A stretch of DNA of 64,000 nt from Phytophthora colocasiae (taxonomy: Eukaryota; Oomycota; Peronosporomycetes; Peronosporales; Peronosporaceae): positions 620,001 to 684,000 of the forward strand of contig JAGKQI010000098.1 in NCBI GenBank assembly GCA_018806915.1, given 5' to 3'. Below are positions 30,811 through 41,880 of this stretch, piece by piece. The position numbers and the translations under genes are program-made. The first letter of the stretch is position 1. Each line of letters begins with the position of its first letter. The notes beneath the pieces were generated by a model. It was not told the origin of the DNA and ran no database searches. It was given only the letters and a program-made list of their open reading frames with translations.

Positions 30811-31800
30811 ACGAGATAATTAAATAATGAGTGGAGCGAACGCAAGAGCGTGGTAACATCACTCCTGCCTTCCACATGAACAGTGTTCACATCGTAGTTG
30901 CCAAGTAAATGATCAGACATTCTAGTCAATGCACCAAAACGCAACGCTCAGCAGACCGTTGGAACGTTGGAGCTATGTTTCAATCACTAATAATAATAAA
31001 TGGTATACACTCAGAAAGCCTCGGGCCATTTTAAGTACTGGAGGCTTCCGTCGTTTGGATATTGTACTGATCACCAGGGTTTGGTAATTTTCCGTAACTA
31101 TTGCCGATATTGGCAATATCATATTGCCATAATTTATTGCTCCTCAACCCCAATAACATGCAATTTTTTACACAGGTCAATCTTGGCTATAGCCAAATGT
31201 CGTTGACATGTGTGGTTGTTTTGCCAATGGATGGTAGCGAGAACTATCGCCAAACGGGTGGTGTGGCCACGTTTGCACACAGGGCACACGGGTTATTACA
31301 GTTGCTTGTCATTTCCTAACTGAAATACTACTGTAGTATATTATATCAGTTGATTTGTGTGTTGTATGTATGATGTCGAGGAAATCGGACTATGACTTGT
31401 GCGTGTTGGTCGGAGAGGTTGGACGCGGTGGGAGGGTTCTCGAGGTAACCCCTCCTGAATCCAGGCGCATCGACAGCAACCAACTCGTTCAAAAACTCAT
31501 GAGAAAAGACGACATAGTGTCACATATTTCATGTGACCTACTGACTTGGTTGACATTGTCGAAAAAATTGGCAATAACTCAATTATTTATTGGCTTGGAT
31601 GAAGGCCTCCAATCCGTATGATATTGTATTTTTCCTATCCCTGCTGATCACCACCGGCCTGCTCCCAGTGAAAGAGGGATTGTCGTAGGAATTTCATAAA
31701 GGCTCGCAATTTCTATGATGTAGACTGAAAGTAATTCAAAAGAGTTTTTATGCGTTTAAAAAACGTTGTAAAGACGGTTTCTCCATTACATGGCACGGCT
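30811..31800. other. Intergenic region: distal promoter of kinase copy 4 and AT-rich spacer
   Basis: The first 160 bp continue the upstream region of kinase copy 4 beyond the gypsy A insertion, including the conserved block at 30943-30970. The rest is AT-rich and has no convincing gene. A short plus ORF (31355-31621) lacks recognisable features. The end is the 3' flank of the HhH gene. Confidence 0.55.
30943..30970 (-). promoter_or_regulatory. Conserved upstream block, kinase copy 4
   Basis: Counterpart of 10892-10919, now displaced about 15 kb from its gene by gypsy A. If it is an upstream control element, gypsy A has separated it from the gene. Confidence 0.35.
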
Positions 31801-32481
31801 TCAATACGGATGGTAGCCGTGGTAGCCAAATCCGTAGTTATTATTGCCGGCTTGGCCGCCATAAAAACCGCCTTGGTGATAACCTGGTGGAGGCTGTTGA
31901 TAGCCCGGTGGGGGTTGTTGATAGCCTGGTGGGGGCTGTTGAAATCCACCCCACCCCATTTCTTCTTTCTTGGGCCACCCAGCTTCTTCCTTCACCGTTT
32001 TGGTGGAGGGGCTCTTTCTAGCTACCATAGTGTTCTGCTTTGGCGCAACCTTCTTCACTGCGGTCGTCGCAGGCTTCTTAGTAGCTTTCTTTCCAGCGCC
32101 ATTCTTTGGGCTTGCAGTCGTCTTTGCAGGTTTGGCAGCAATAGTTTTCTTTTTGGTGCTGCTAGCCTTCTTGGAGTCGGTAATCTTTTTCGTGCTCCCG
32201 GTCTTCTTCGGGTTGGTAGACTTCTTGATGATAGTCGTCTTGACGACCACTTTCTCCTCGTAGTAAACACTATCGTCCTTCTTTTTTGTCTTGGGCTGGG
32301 ACGCGTAGACGTTTTCCTTAATCTTGTCGTATTTTTCCTTGGTAAAATACGGAAGCACCAACAGCGCGCGGGAGCTCTGGAACGGTCTCAACTGCACAAT
32401 CTTCTTGGCAGTCTCGGCGCGGATATTAAGCGCTCTGCATAGAGACTCCTCCGAGCAGGAATTCAAGTCAACCTTGGCCAT
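31801..32481 (-). CDS. Small HhH / Lys-rich / PPPGYQQ-repeat protein
   Basis: 226 aa from the ATG at 32481. The N-terminal 55 residues (VDLNSCSEESLCRALNIRAE, then AKKIVQLRPF and LLVLPYF) resemble a ComEA-type helix-hairpin-helix fold that binds DNA without sequence specificity. The middle is a Lys/Ala/Thr-rich basic stretch like a histone H1 tail (KKSTNPKKTGSTKK, KKATKKPATTAVKK). The C-terminus has three QQPPPGY units then a Gly/Tyr/Asn-rich end. A nucleic-acid-binding or condensate-forming protein fits, but the role is inferred. The 3' LTR of gypsy C begins 41 bp upstream of the ATG, so the native promoter has been displaced by about 10 kb. Confidence 0.75.
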   Translation of the reverse strand: MAKVDLNSCSEESLCRALNIRAETAKKIVQLRPFQSSRALLVLPYFTKEKYDKIKENVYASQPKTKKKDDSVYYEEKVVVKTTIIKKSTNPKKTGSTKKITDSKKASSTKKKTIAAKPAKTTASPKNGAGKKATKKPATTAVKKVAPKQNTMVARKSPSTKTVKEEAGWPKKEEMGWGGFQQPPPGYQQPPPGYQQPPPGYHQGGFYGGQAGNNNYGFGYHGYHPY

Positions 32482-32517
32482 TGTCTCGACAAGTCTGTTT
32501 CCCACACTTTACCTATC

Positions 32518-32521
32518 GTAG
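32518..32521 (+). repeat. Gypsy C target-site duplication (GTAG), left
   Basis: GTAG before the LTR and again at 42812-42815 after the distal LTR. Only four bases match; five is usual for gypsy elements, so the fifth may have mutated. Confidence 0.7.
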
Positions 32522-33453
32522 TGTAACAGGTTTATTCTCTCACTGCCAGTCAGTGGGTCGTCGCTCGTGTGCTGCGCTGGGTGGTGTGCCCAAGGATCGG
32601 GTGTCGAAGGACACTCTTCAACGTCAACTGGTCGTCTCCTGGCTCGGTTCACCGCGCCGGCTCGTTCGTCGTTCGTCAACGAAGAACTTGCCTACTTATA
32701 TTAACGTATGTGAATATACACTACGCTCGTCTCTTTCGTTCGTCTCTTTCGTTCGTCTCTTTCGTTCTTGCCTGCGCTTTCAGACGTAAACGTATACAGC
32801 TTCCCTGGTTGTCCCTCAGTCCCGTGACACCTGCTTCGGGCCGTACCAATCGAACCGTTGTCCGCTATTGGCTGCCACAGACGCCACCGCCTGAGAACCC
32901 AACTAGTTCTACTGATCCGCCTGGTTGCTCAGCTATGCAGCAGCTCGCTCGCTACTGACTTCGTTCGTCGTTTAGAGCGGGTCCTCGGACTCCACTCGTG
33001 GTTGTCTCCACTTCGTTCGTCGTTTAGAGCGGTCCCGTTGGACGCCACTCGTTGTTGTCTCAACCTTCAGTAGCTCTTAGCCACTGGCTTCGTTCGTCGT
33101 TTGTAAGCAGTTCCCTCAGGTTCCACTTGTGGTTGTCTCCACCTTCAGCTACACTTCACTGGTCGTTCGTCGTTTGGAGTGGGTCTCGCGACTCCTTCCT
33201 ACTTGGTCAATTCGCAACTGCTTCCCACCCGGTCGATTCGAGACTAACTGTCCAGTCCGCCATTGCGTTCGTCTGGCATCCCAGTCAGTCGTAGCTTCAA
33301 CGTAGGCCTGTCTGCCTGCATGTTCGCGAGCGTCTCTCTCATTGGTGCTCCAGCGAGCCACTTCGAAGTCACTGGTAGGATTCTTCCATGCCTTGGCTGC
33401 TGTGGGACGGTAGATCCCAGATCCGCGCCCTTCTGCAAGTCAGGCATATTACA
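32522..33453 (-). repeat. Gypsy C 3' LTR, with internal repeats
   Basis: 932 bp; minus strand reads TGTAATATGCC...CTGTTACA. It contains a 13-bp tandem (GTCTCTTTCGTTC, three units near 32731-32766). Four degenerate 60-90-bp modules at about 32955-33210 each carry CTTCGTTCGTCGTTT and a GGTTGTCTCCAC-like tail. Confidence 0.9.
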
Positions 33454-35000
33454 CGCCTCCATCCACTCCAAGGTCTTCCACGACCTTGCCGCGGTTAAAC
33501 AACTCTTCGTACTCAGCGACAGAATACCATCGTCCTCCACCGTCATTTGATTCGTGTCGGCCACTGCCGTGTCCAGTTCCGTGTTGCTGCTGCGTTCGTG
33601 TACCGGCGGGCCGTAACTGGTACTCCAACACGTATTGTCCAGCTCTGTTTCTTCTTCGTCGTCGGCAAACTTCCACCAAGAGTTCGTCGTTGGCGTTGGC
33701 CACGCTCTCGTTTGCCACTGCCGTCGCATTTCGTTTCTCACCTCGTCTCGGAATCGCTGTGTTAACAAGAGCCGTCGCTGCTCGTGCAGTCGGTTCTGTC
33801 GCCTCGTCATCGTTTTTCCGTGAGCACTCATCTTCATACTCAAGCTGCTCCTCCAGATCTCGAGCTGCTGCTTCCAAAAGCACCGTCGGTCGCCGATACG
33901 TCGCAAGAAACGACACGTGAGCTATAAATTGCTCGTGTTCTGGGCCGTCATCCTCCCGTTCAACCAAGAAATTCTCGTAACCGGCCGATTCTACTACTCG
34001 TAGAGGTCCTATCCATTGATGTACGAACTTGGAAGCTTTAGGGCCTCTCGGAGGTCGGAACATCCAAACTCGATCACCTGGCGAAAATTCTCGTTTCACG
34101 CGCACTTTCCTATCGTAGTAACGAGCTTGCCGTTGCTGCTCTCGTATTCTCGCTCGTTCTGCACATTCGTGAGCAACTTTCAACGTATCCAAGAGCTTCT
34201 GATGATGTTTAACCAGATCACCAGCCTCCGTAACTCGTGTAGCGCGTAGAAGTTCGTTGGGAGCTCGTAGCCGTCGTCCCATCATCAGTTCATTTGGCGA
34301 AAGTAACACAGTGGAGTGACGTCCCGAGTTATACGCGTACACGGCGTAGTCCACCCACGTGTCCCAGTCTCGTTGTCGTTCATCGCTCATGTAGGTTGCC
34401 ACACAGTCCTTCCACGTCCTGTGAAATCTCTCTACAAGTCCTATCATTTGTGGCCTGTAAGGAACCGGGTTGATCTGCTGTGCCTGTAGCAGTATCACCA
34501 ATTCTTCGATCACTTTCCCCCACTAACTCAGGTGCACCGTCTGTTAAAATCTCTCGAAATGGTCCAAACCGAAGCACTACCTGCTTCATCAGAAACTCGG
34601 CAATGTTTTCTGCTGCATGGTTTTCACTGCAATCGCAACTGCATAACGCGTCACATATTCCACTGCGGCGATCACGCGTATCGTTCTCCTCCGTCAGTAG
34701 CTGGTAGCGGGCCTGCTATCAAGTGCCCATCGGTCACCGACATCACCTCCTCGAATACTTCGTAATGGCGGCACTACTTCACGTGGGCGCCTTTCGGCTT
34801 CCGCATTCTAGCATCCGAGTACCCATCGTCGCACTTCGTTCTCCAACTTGACCACCAATACTGCTGCGCAATCCTCGCATACGTGTGAGCTGCACGGAGA
34901 TGTCCTGACCATACGCTGTCGTGGCACTCCTTGAACACCGTTGCCCCATAATGCTGGTGGAAGTACAATCCTTCGTTGATTCGGCGTCTCTATCACAACC
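33449..35000 (-). pseudogene. Gypsy C integrase, frameshifted
   Basis: Zinc-binding segment with ECHDSVWSGHLRAAHTYARI (34774-34968). Next comes the DDE core in pieces: an Asp-containing FREILTDGAPELVG in one frame (about 34500-34589) and the Glu in PQMIGLVERFHRTWKD at the start of the 354-aa ORF 34513-33449. That ORF continues with WMFRPPRGPKASKF and VHQWIGPLRVVE, a GPF/Y-type domain, and ends within the LTR. At least two frame breaks make it non-functional as read. Confidence 0.8.
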
Positions 35001-36230
35001 AGGCCAAACACCTTACTGATAGCCCGTCCGTGAAAAGTTCCAGCTCGTAACATTTGCTGTACCATCTTACTTTTCGACTGTTCATCCATGATCTCTGCAT
35101 CGGTTAGTTGTAGCGTTGGTTCCTTCATTCGTTGGCGTCGTACGGCTGCTACATCACGTTCTCGATGTGAATCTCCACTCGAAGGTCTTGCACGTGGCTG
35201 CAAGGTGTCATCCGTTTCGTCTTCAATGGGGTTCCGCCGTACTGCGTCGAGTTCGTAGCTTCTTGCATCATCATCCGTAGCTGGACGTGGTGAATCACTC
35301 ACACCTTCTCCCGATTCTCGTGTCATCCTCCCGTCATCACGGGCAATCCCGGAACGCGTCGCTTTCGTACTCGTCTTTGGGTCCGTTCGTACTTCGCCTG
35401 ACTTATCACCGCCACTTGACATGCCGTCGGCCCAAGTCACCGTCTTTCGTTGCTTCCGTTTCCTATTGGTGCTGTCACTCGTCGTTGCTGCTATCGCTCT
35501 ATTCGCCGTTGGTTCCGTGGCTGGAGTGGTTCCCGTCGTTGCTGATGGTGTTTCCGACGTTCTCGTAGTAGTCGCTGATCTCGACGTCACCGTTGATACT
35601 GCCAATGGTGCTGGTGCCGTCGTGTCCGTCGCTGCTGAACCCACCGTTGCACGTTCCGTCACTTCAGCCACTCCCGTCATTAATGCTCTCTTCGTTGCCG
35701 GTCTGACTGCTGGAAGTTACCATAGTCGTCGTCGGTCCCGGTGCTGGAATCATTGTGACGGCTACTTCATCTGTTCTTATGGTAGTTGCGTCATTACCGT
35801 CGCCGGGTTTTCTCGCGTCAGGCTCCCCTTCGTCCGACACCAACGATTCTTTGATCGCCGCCTGTTCTCTCCTACGTTTTTCACCTCTCGTCATCGGGCG
35901 TTTCAGCGTTGTTCGTTGCGGACTTCGCTGGTCGTTTGCCTTTTGGTCGCCCTGCTCGACGTCTCCTTTCCTCGTTACGCTTTGGCTCTGTTGAACCCGG
36001 AGGTTCCACAGTGGCATCCACGATCGTGCTGACTAATTGCTCGATTACCGCGCTTACTTCTTCGTCCGGCGTACTCGCTTCCTTGCTCTGGTCGTTCGTC
36101 ACCGGTTCTAGAGCACCCGTCGTGTGTTCGTCGTGCGTTGCAACTTCCATCCGCGTAACCTCGCCCGTGTTCATGACGGTTCGTTGGGTCGTTCGTGATG
36201 GCTTCTCTCGTCGCGCTCGTCGTTGCCTTC

Positions 36231-37660
36231 CTATCGCTGCTCGTACCGTAGCTGCTGCTGGCGCCCTCGATAATGCATCAGCGACCCATTCGTGGGGCCC
36301 GGTCGATAGTGCACTTCGAAATCAAATTCTCGCAAGGTAAGTGCCCATCGATGCAGTTTTCCAGTTAAGTGTGGACTCGTCATCAGCCATTTTAACGCAG
36401 CATGATCCGTGATGATCTCGAACTTGCGTCCATACAGGTAAGGCCTGAAGAGCTTAATGGCCACGACAGCAAAACATTCCAACTCCGTGATCCCGTACTT
36501 TCCTTCTGTCTCACTGTTCACTTTACTGGCGAACGCTACTGGTTGCCAACCTTCACCTTGATCCTGCATCAGACATGCACCCAATCCAACCTTACTCGCG
36601 CGTCTGTCACTACTCGAAATGGTAGCCGAAAGTCTGGGTAAATGAGCAGAGGCTTCGCAGTTAATATGTCCTTCACGCGTTCGAAAGCTGTCTTCTGTGC
36701 ATCTCCCCATTCCCAGGCAACGCTTTTCCGTAACAGCTTCGTGATAGGCGCCATGATCGTACCAAATCCACTAACGAATCGTCGATAATAACCAGCCAAG
36801 TGAGCAAACCTCTTCGCTTCTACAGCATCGCTAGGCGTCGGGAAGTCTCGTACCGCAGAAACTAACCGGTCCAATGGTCTAACTCCGTCGCTGCTGAGTT
36901 CGTGGCCCAAGTACTCCATTGTTTGGGTCATGCGAATTTGCACTTCTTCAGTTTGAGTGTAAGCCCCGCTCTCTCCAACCGTTCTAACACCGCAGCTAAT
37001 TCTACAATGTGTCGCTCGATGCCACCTCGCGTAAAAACTACGATGTCGTCTAGATACACCAAACAAGTAGACCAAGTGAGGCCCCTTAACACTCCATTCA
37101 TTAGTCGTTGAAATGTCGATGGTGCATTCGTTAATCCGAAGGGCATTCGTACAAACCGGTACAGCCCTCTCTTAGTGGTGAAAGCTGTCTTGTCACGATC
37201 TTCAGGTGCTACTAGGATCTACCAATACCCTGCTCGAAGATCAACGTTGTGAACAACAAGGCACCACCTAATGCCTCCAAAGTTTCGTCAATTCGCGGAA
37301 GAGGGTAAACATCCTTCTTAGTGATCTTGTTGAGAGCTCTGTAATCGACACAAAAACGCACTTCTCCGTCCTTCTTCCGTACCAGAACCACTGGGAATCC
37401 CCATCCGCCATTGCCTTCTTCAATTACGCCCAGCCTTCAGCATCTTTTCTACGTTGTCGTCAATGATACCGTCATCCGTTTGTGCCTGGCGTCTTCGTTT
37501 GAGCATAATTGGTGAAGCTGTCCCTGTGTCAATGTGATGGTGAACATCTAACGTCGTTGCAGGTGGGCACTCACTAGTGTTCGTCATCAATGATCAGTAA
37601 GCCCGTAATAACTTCAAAACCAACTCTTTCTGACTTCGGGTCATCGCTGCCAATATCCAC
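36231..37660 (-). pseudogene. Gypsy C reverse transcriptase and RNase H, frameshifted
   Basis: RT palm with MPFGLTNAPSTFQRLM and the catalytic CLVYLDDIVVFT (37146-36928). The connection is in another frame (MEYLGHELSSDGVRPLDR, FAHLAGYYRRFVSGFG; 37075-36569). RNase H is in a further ORF (ACLMQDQGEGWQPVAFASKV, ELECFAVV, IITDHAALKWL; 36710-36231). The RT N-terminal part (37150-37660) shows stops. 35000-36230 is a Ser/Thr/Arg-rich spacer leading into the integrase. Confidence 0.8.
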
Positions 37661-37671
37661 TTCGTTCTCAT

Positions 37672-39429
37672 TCAGGAGTGGCGTCTCACAGTCTCAAGTT
37701 CGCTCAGCCAGTTTTCTACTCGTTCCGTATCTAGTTGCCCATTCATCGTGAGGATCTCTACATCATCGTCAACGGGTATCCACGTTCCGAGCTGTTTCTT
37801 GTTTGGGATCTTCGCGGACTTGGCATTCGTATTGATAGCGGGTATCCACGCCCTTCCATTTCTCGCGGTTGTCACCGTCGCGGCTAACAGTACCGATCCA
37901 ATGAGCTTCGTCGGTAGACACACCTCGTTCACCATTCTCGGCAGGAACGGCTACCTCCACTGGCATCACCGTATTTCCAGCGATCTCCGTGCGACTAATC
38001 ATCCTTACTGTTGCAACTCTACCGGCTCCGTCGCCATCATGAGTTTTGAACGGAATTACCACTGTTCGTTCTCCTTCGGCATATCGTACTTCTTGTCGCT
38101 GGAAGTCCATAGTTGCTCCTCGTGCTTGCATGAAATCCACTCCCAGTAGGAATTCGTTTCCACAGCCAGCAATAATGCATGCATCGGTCGTTAATTCTTC
38201 GTCGAACACCGTTTTGAAGGTAAACCGCCACACACCAATAACATCGAGCAGAAATCCTCCAATGCCTTCTACGTAATCGACGGGAGCTTCTGGTTAGATA
38301 CTCGATCGCCGTACTTCATCCAGTCGGTGCCTGCCACGGTGTATCGCGCACCACTATCGAGCTTCACTTGCCGTATTTCGCCATCTACGTTCATTAAAGC
38401 CGTCGGCAGTCCATCGTCGGCTCCCACATATTCCACCAGGTCTTCACGCCGTTCACTAGTAGGTGCTTGTGCTGACTGTCGTTGTTTCACTAGGCTTACA
38501 CGTGCAGTGTCCCGAGCTCGCACGTTTCTTTCTGTGAGATATTCGCCTTCCAGTTGCCGTCGTTGTTTGCGTAATTCGAACGCTTCCCATGCTGCATTTG
38601 CTTCTTCACGCCTCTTACTGCTTAGTGCCGCTGCTGCAACTGTTCGTTCGGCTTCGGCTTCTTGTTTATCGCATCGTTGCCGAGCCAATCGTGCCTTCGC
38701 TTTCCGTCGTTTAGCGATCTTCCTTGCGGTTTTTCGTGCCTTCCGGAGACTAGCGACGTCCAGACCTTGCGCCGGATCATTCACTGCGCTAGTGACTTCC
38801 GTACTACCACTCGTCAACGACTGGCCACTCCTCATGTGTTCATTCTGTTCATCAGTACTGTTACTCGAGTTCACCTCCGTCGCCACGCCCGTATCTGGTG
38901 CCGTCACTACACCCGTGTTAGTCTTCTCGTCATTCGGGTCACTCGTAACTCCGTCGCCATCAGAACGCTCTTTCGCGCCCCTCCAGTTCTCCTTTGTGCT
39001 CGCCCCCTCCAGTTCCGTCTCACAAACGTTACTGTTGGCGGTGTTGGCACTCCATTCTCGTTCTTCATCTTCACGATTGGCACGTAGGTATCGCACAGCT
39101 ACCATTGTCGGGCGCGTAGTCGACACATATCGGGCAGATCGCTCGACATCCTCTTCCGTCGCGTCCTTCAGTAGTTCGTCCGTCACTTTCTTGACCGGTG
39201 TCTTGTCATTCCCATTCAGAGTCGACCAATTTCGTGTCGTCTGGCCGCCCGTCAATTCATTGTTCGTCATCGTGCCATCATTCATCTTGCACTTCTTCCG
39301 TTCATGCTCCTCGTCATTCTTCGTTCGCTCGTCCATACTCGACTCGGTGCTCGGTAGGCTTATGGTGTCCGTGATTGCTGTCGTCGTTGCTTTCCAGTTC
39401 ACGTCTGCCACTTGCTGGGATCCAGGCAT
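37672..39429 (-). pseudogene. Gypsy C protease region
   Basis: 386-aa ORF (39429-38269): low-complexity, Arg-rich coiled segment ([20 protein letters not shown]) then an aspartic protease start, [18 protein letters not shown] frame break at 38260 separates it from the rest of the protease (IIAGCGNEFLLGVDFMQARG, 38233-37769). The gene continues toward RT through a further break. Confidence 0.72.
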
Positions 39430-39449
39430 TTCTCGGACATCATGCTCCC

Positions 39450-41880
39450 CTACGACGTCCCGTTCCTGTTTTCCGCTGACTTTAGTGCCCCCTTCCGCTT
39501 AGCCATGTACTCGTCATTCCTGGCCTTGGCTTTGGGGTCTGGACAGTCTCGCGCCATGTGCCCATGCTTGCTACACGCATAACACTTTGGTCCGACGGTG
39601 CAGTATGCAGCCCAATGACCGCTCTGCCCACAGATCCGACAACTGGTCTCGCTCGGTGGCGACTTCTTCGAGGTTCGTTGTTTCTGGCCTTCTTCTGCTA
39701 ACACTTGCCGTACTGCCGCCTTCAACTTCTTCTGGGGCTTCGCATCTCCTTCTTCGTCACTAGAATGCACTGTACGCTTCCGGTTTTGCTTTCTTCCGGG
39801 ACTTCAGCTCGTACTCCTCTCGCTGGTGTCCGTCGTACGCCGTTGCTTGCTCGCTTTGCGAGACTGCGTGTCCGTTCCTCGTCGTCCGAAGATTCTACGT
39901 CTCGCCGCGCTCGCTGCTTCCGTTCGTCGCGCCGGTGGTCCGCCTTCCTCGCTTTCGTACGTTTCACTGAACCGTAGGCTCTGCCCAGTATCGCGAATTC
40001 CACTTCCTTCCTGCCGGCAACTCGTACTTCCCGGTTATGATGTTCCACGCCCCTTTCGGATTCGTATAGAGGACGAGGCCATCTGGATCCACAGCTGCGT
40101 AATTTTTGATTCCTTCTACGGTACCAGATACCGGGACATACACACTACCCACGCCTGGCAAAGTCACCGTCCTCGCCGCGATACCATCCGTGGCTGCCGT
40201 TTCAGTCGTCGCCGTCGTCGTCGTTTGTCCAGTTGGTGCCAGTTGCGAAAGGTTTTCCATCGGTTCATCGATTTCCGTTGCTTTGATCACCGCTTCTTCC
40301 AGATTTTCTGGTTCCTGCTGCTTCACCAACTGACGCGTAGTTTTGTCCATGCCGCGGTAGAATTGTGCCATCAATACGCGTTCACTTACACGGCTTCGTC
40401 CTGCTGCTTTCCGTAGAGCGGCTGCGTAATCAGCATGTGATTCCTTCGCACCTCTTGACCTGGTGTTCACTCGATATTCCGCTAGTGAGATATCCTCCTT
40501 CGGTCCATACCGCCGTAATAGAGCCTGCTTCAGATGTGTCCACGTGCGTTGATTGTCTGTCAGTCTGCGATTGAAGTCTACCCACCAACTTGCGGCTTCG
40601 CCCATGAGCTTGTTCCCCAGGATAAAGTAAAGCGCATGATCACTCCACTCTCCACGTCCTGATTCCTTAGCGCCCTGCAACGCCAAATCGATGCGGTCCG
40701 TCCAAGTGGATACCGTCGCTCCAGTCGTAGGGGTGAGCGTTGGCAGTTCCAGATCCGACATTACCTCTTCGTCGCCCCGTGCTTCATGACGCTCTCGGCG
40801 TCGCTCGCGTCGTGGTGATCCGCGTTGGTCTCGTCGTCTTCCCCCTCGCGGTTCTCGTTGCTCGTGACGTTCCCGGCGCTGTTCAATCCGTGCGTCTCTT
40901 TCTGATTCGTCAGTGGAACTGTCTTCAGAGCTGCTTCGTCGCCGTTGTCTTCGTCCGGCGTCGCGTCTTCCGTGATCATCGGAGTCGCTTTCACTGCTGG
41001 AGGAGGGTTGCCCGTCACCTCCCGGTTGTTCTCGTCGTTGTCGTTCCGGTTGTCGTCTTGGAGGCACCTCTCGCCGGCCTTGCGATCTCTCTCTCTTCGT
41101 TCCCGCCCTTGTGACCTACGTCGGTTCACTCGTCGTGCATCTTCGTCATAATCTCGCCGTACATTTTGCTGAAGGGGTCGATGCACCTGCCGATCACGAT
41201 CTTCGTTCTCTGCAGACTGCCTAGGTCCAGATTCACGCCTCAACCGTAGCTGCCGAACTTCTTCACGGAGCTCTTGAAGTGCTGTCGCTATGGTTTCCAT
41301 TTCTGAGGGTGGATGTACGGGAACATCGTCATCAGGGTCATCCTCGGCTGCATGTGGCGCATTTCCTCGTACTGGCTCATCGTCATCGTGTGCATCGGCC
41401 ACATCGTTAGCGGTTTCAGCGCCTGGAGCGGCATCCAGTCCAGCCACTCGTGACTGCTCGTCTCCCGGGTGCATCGGGAGTTCTCCCAGTACAGCGCTAA
41501 TGAGTTCTTGTCCACTGCTAAATGTTGTCTGTCCGTCTCCCGAGGCGGCAGCTGTAATAAGCGCTCTGCTTCCTCCACTCCTTTCGTGCTTGGCTCCTTG
41601 TCATGACGGCTGACTCTTCTTCTTCTTCTGCGGGTACAGCACGTTTGTCTTCGTACTCATCAGGACTGATCGTCGCTTCGTCACTACTGTTCCGGTCGCC
41701 TACGGCACCTTCATTAATAGCCTCATCACGGCGTCGAGACTGTCCTCTTCTCGAGCTTTGCGATCGCGTCGCTTTCTTCCTCGTGACTCGTGTCCGTGCT
41801 GTCTCTCGCGTTTTAGTTGGCATCCTCGTGCGTTTCGGCTGACGTGAGACAATAAGAAGGCCCTGTATGACCACCACCAT
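39450..41880 (-). pseudogene. Gypsy C gag with zinc knuckles, frameshifted
   Basis: Starts directly at the 5' LTR edge. Successive ORFs (41880-41518, 41474-40761, 41067-39964, 40048-39722, 39770-39450) carry Arg/Asp/Glu-rich low complexity, a retrotransposon gag domain (WSDHALYFILGNKLMGEAAS and WVDFNRRLTDNQRTWTHLKQ), and two CCHC-type knuckles (CRICGQSGHWAAYC and CYACSKHGHMARDC). Confidence 0.8.

Noticed and set aside
31355..31621. 88-aa plus-strand ORF
   Set aside because: AT-rich spacer with no recognisable domain.
35421..36032. 203-aa plus-strand ORF with a possible TM start
   Set aside because: Opposite the degenerate gypsy C spacer between RNase H and integrase; composition artefact.
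38327..39502. 391-aa plus-strand ORF with hydrophobic, signal-like stretches
   Set aside because: Exactly opposite the gypsy C protease/linker ORF; its Ser/Leu/Val richness is the complement of an Arg/Glu/Lys-rich sequence.
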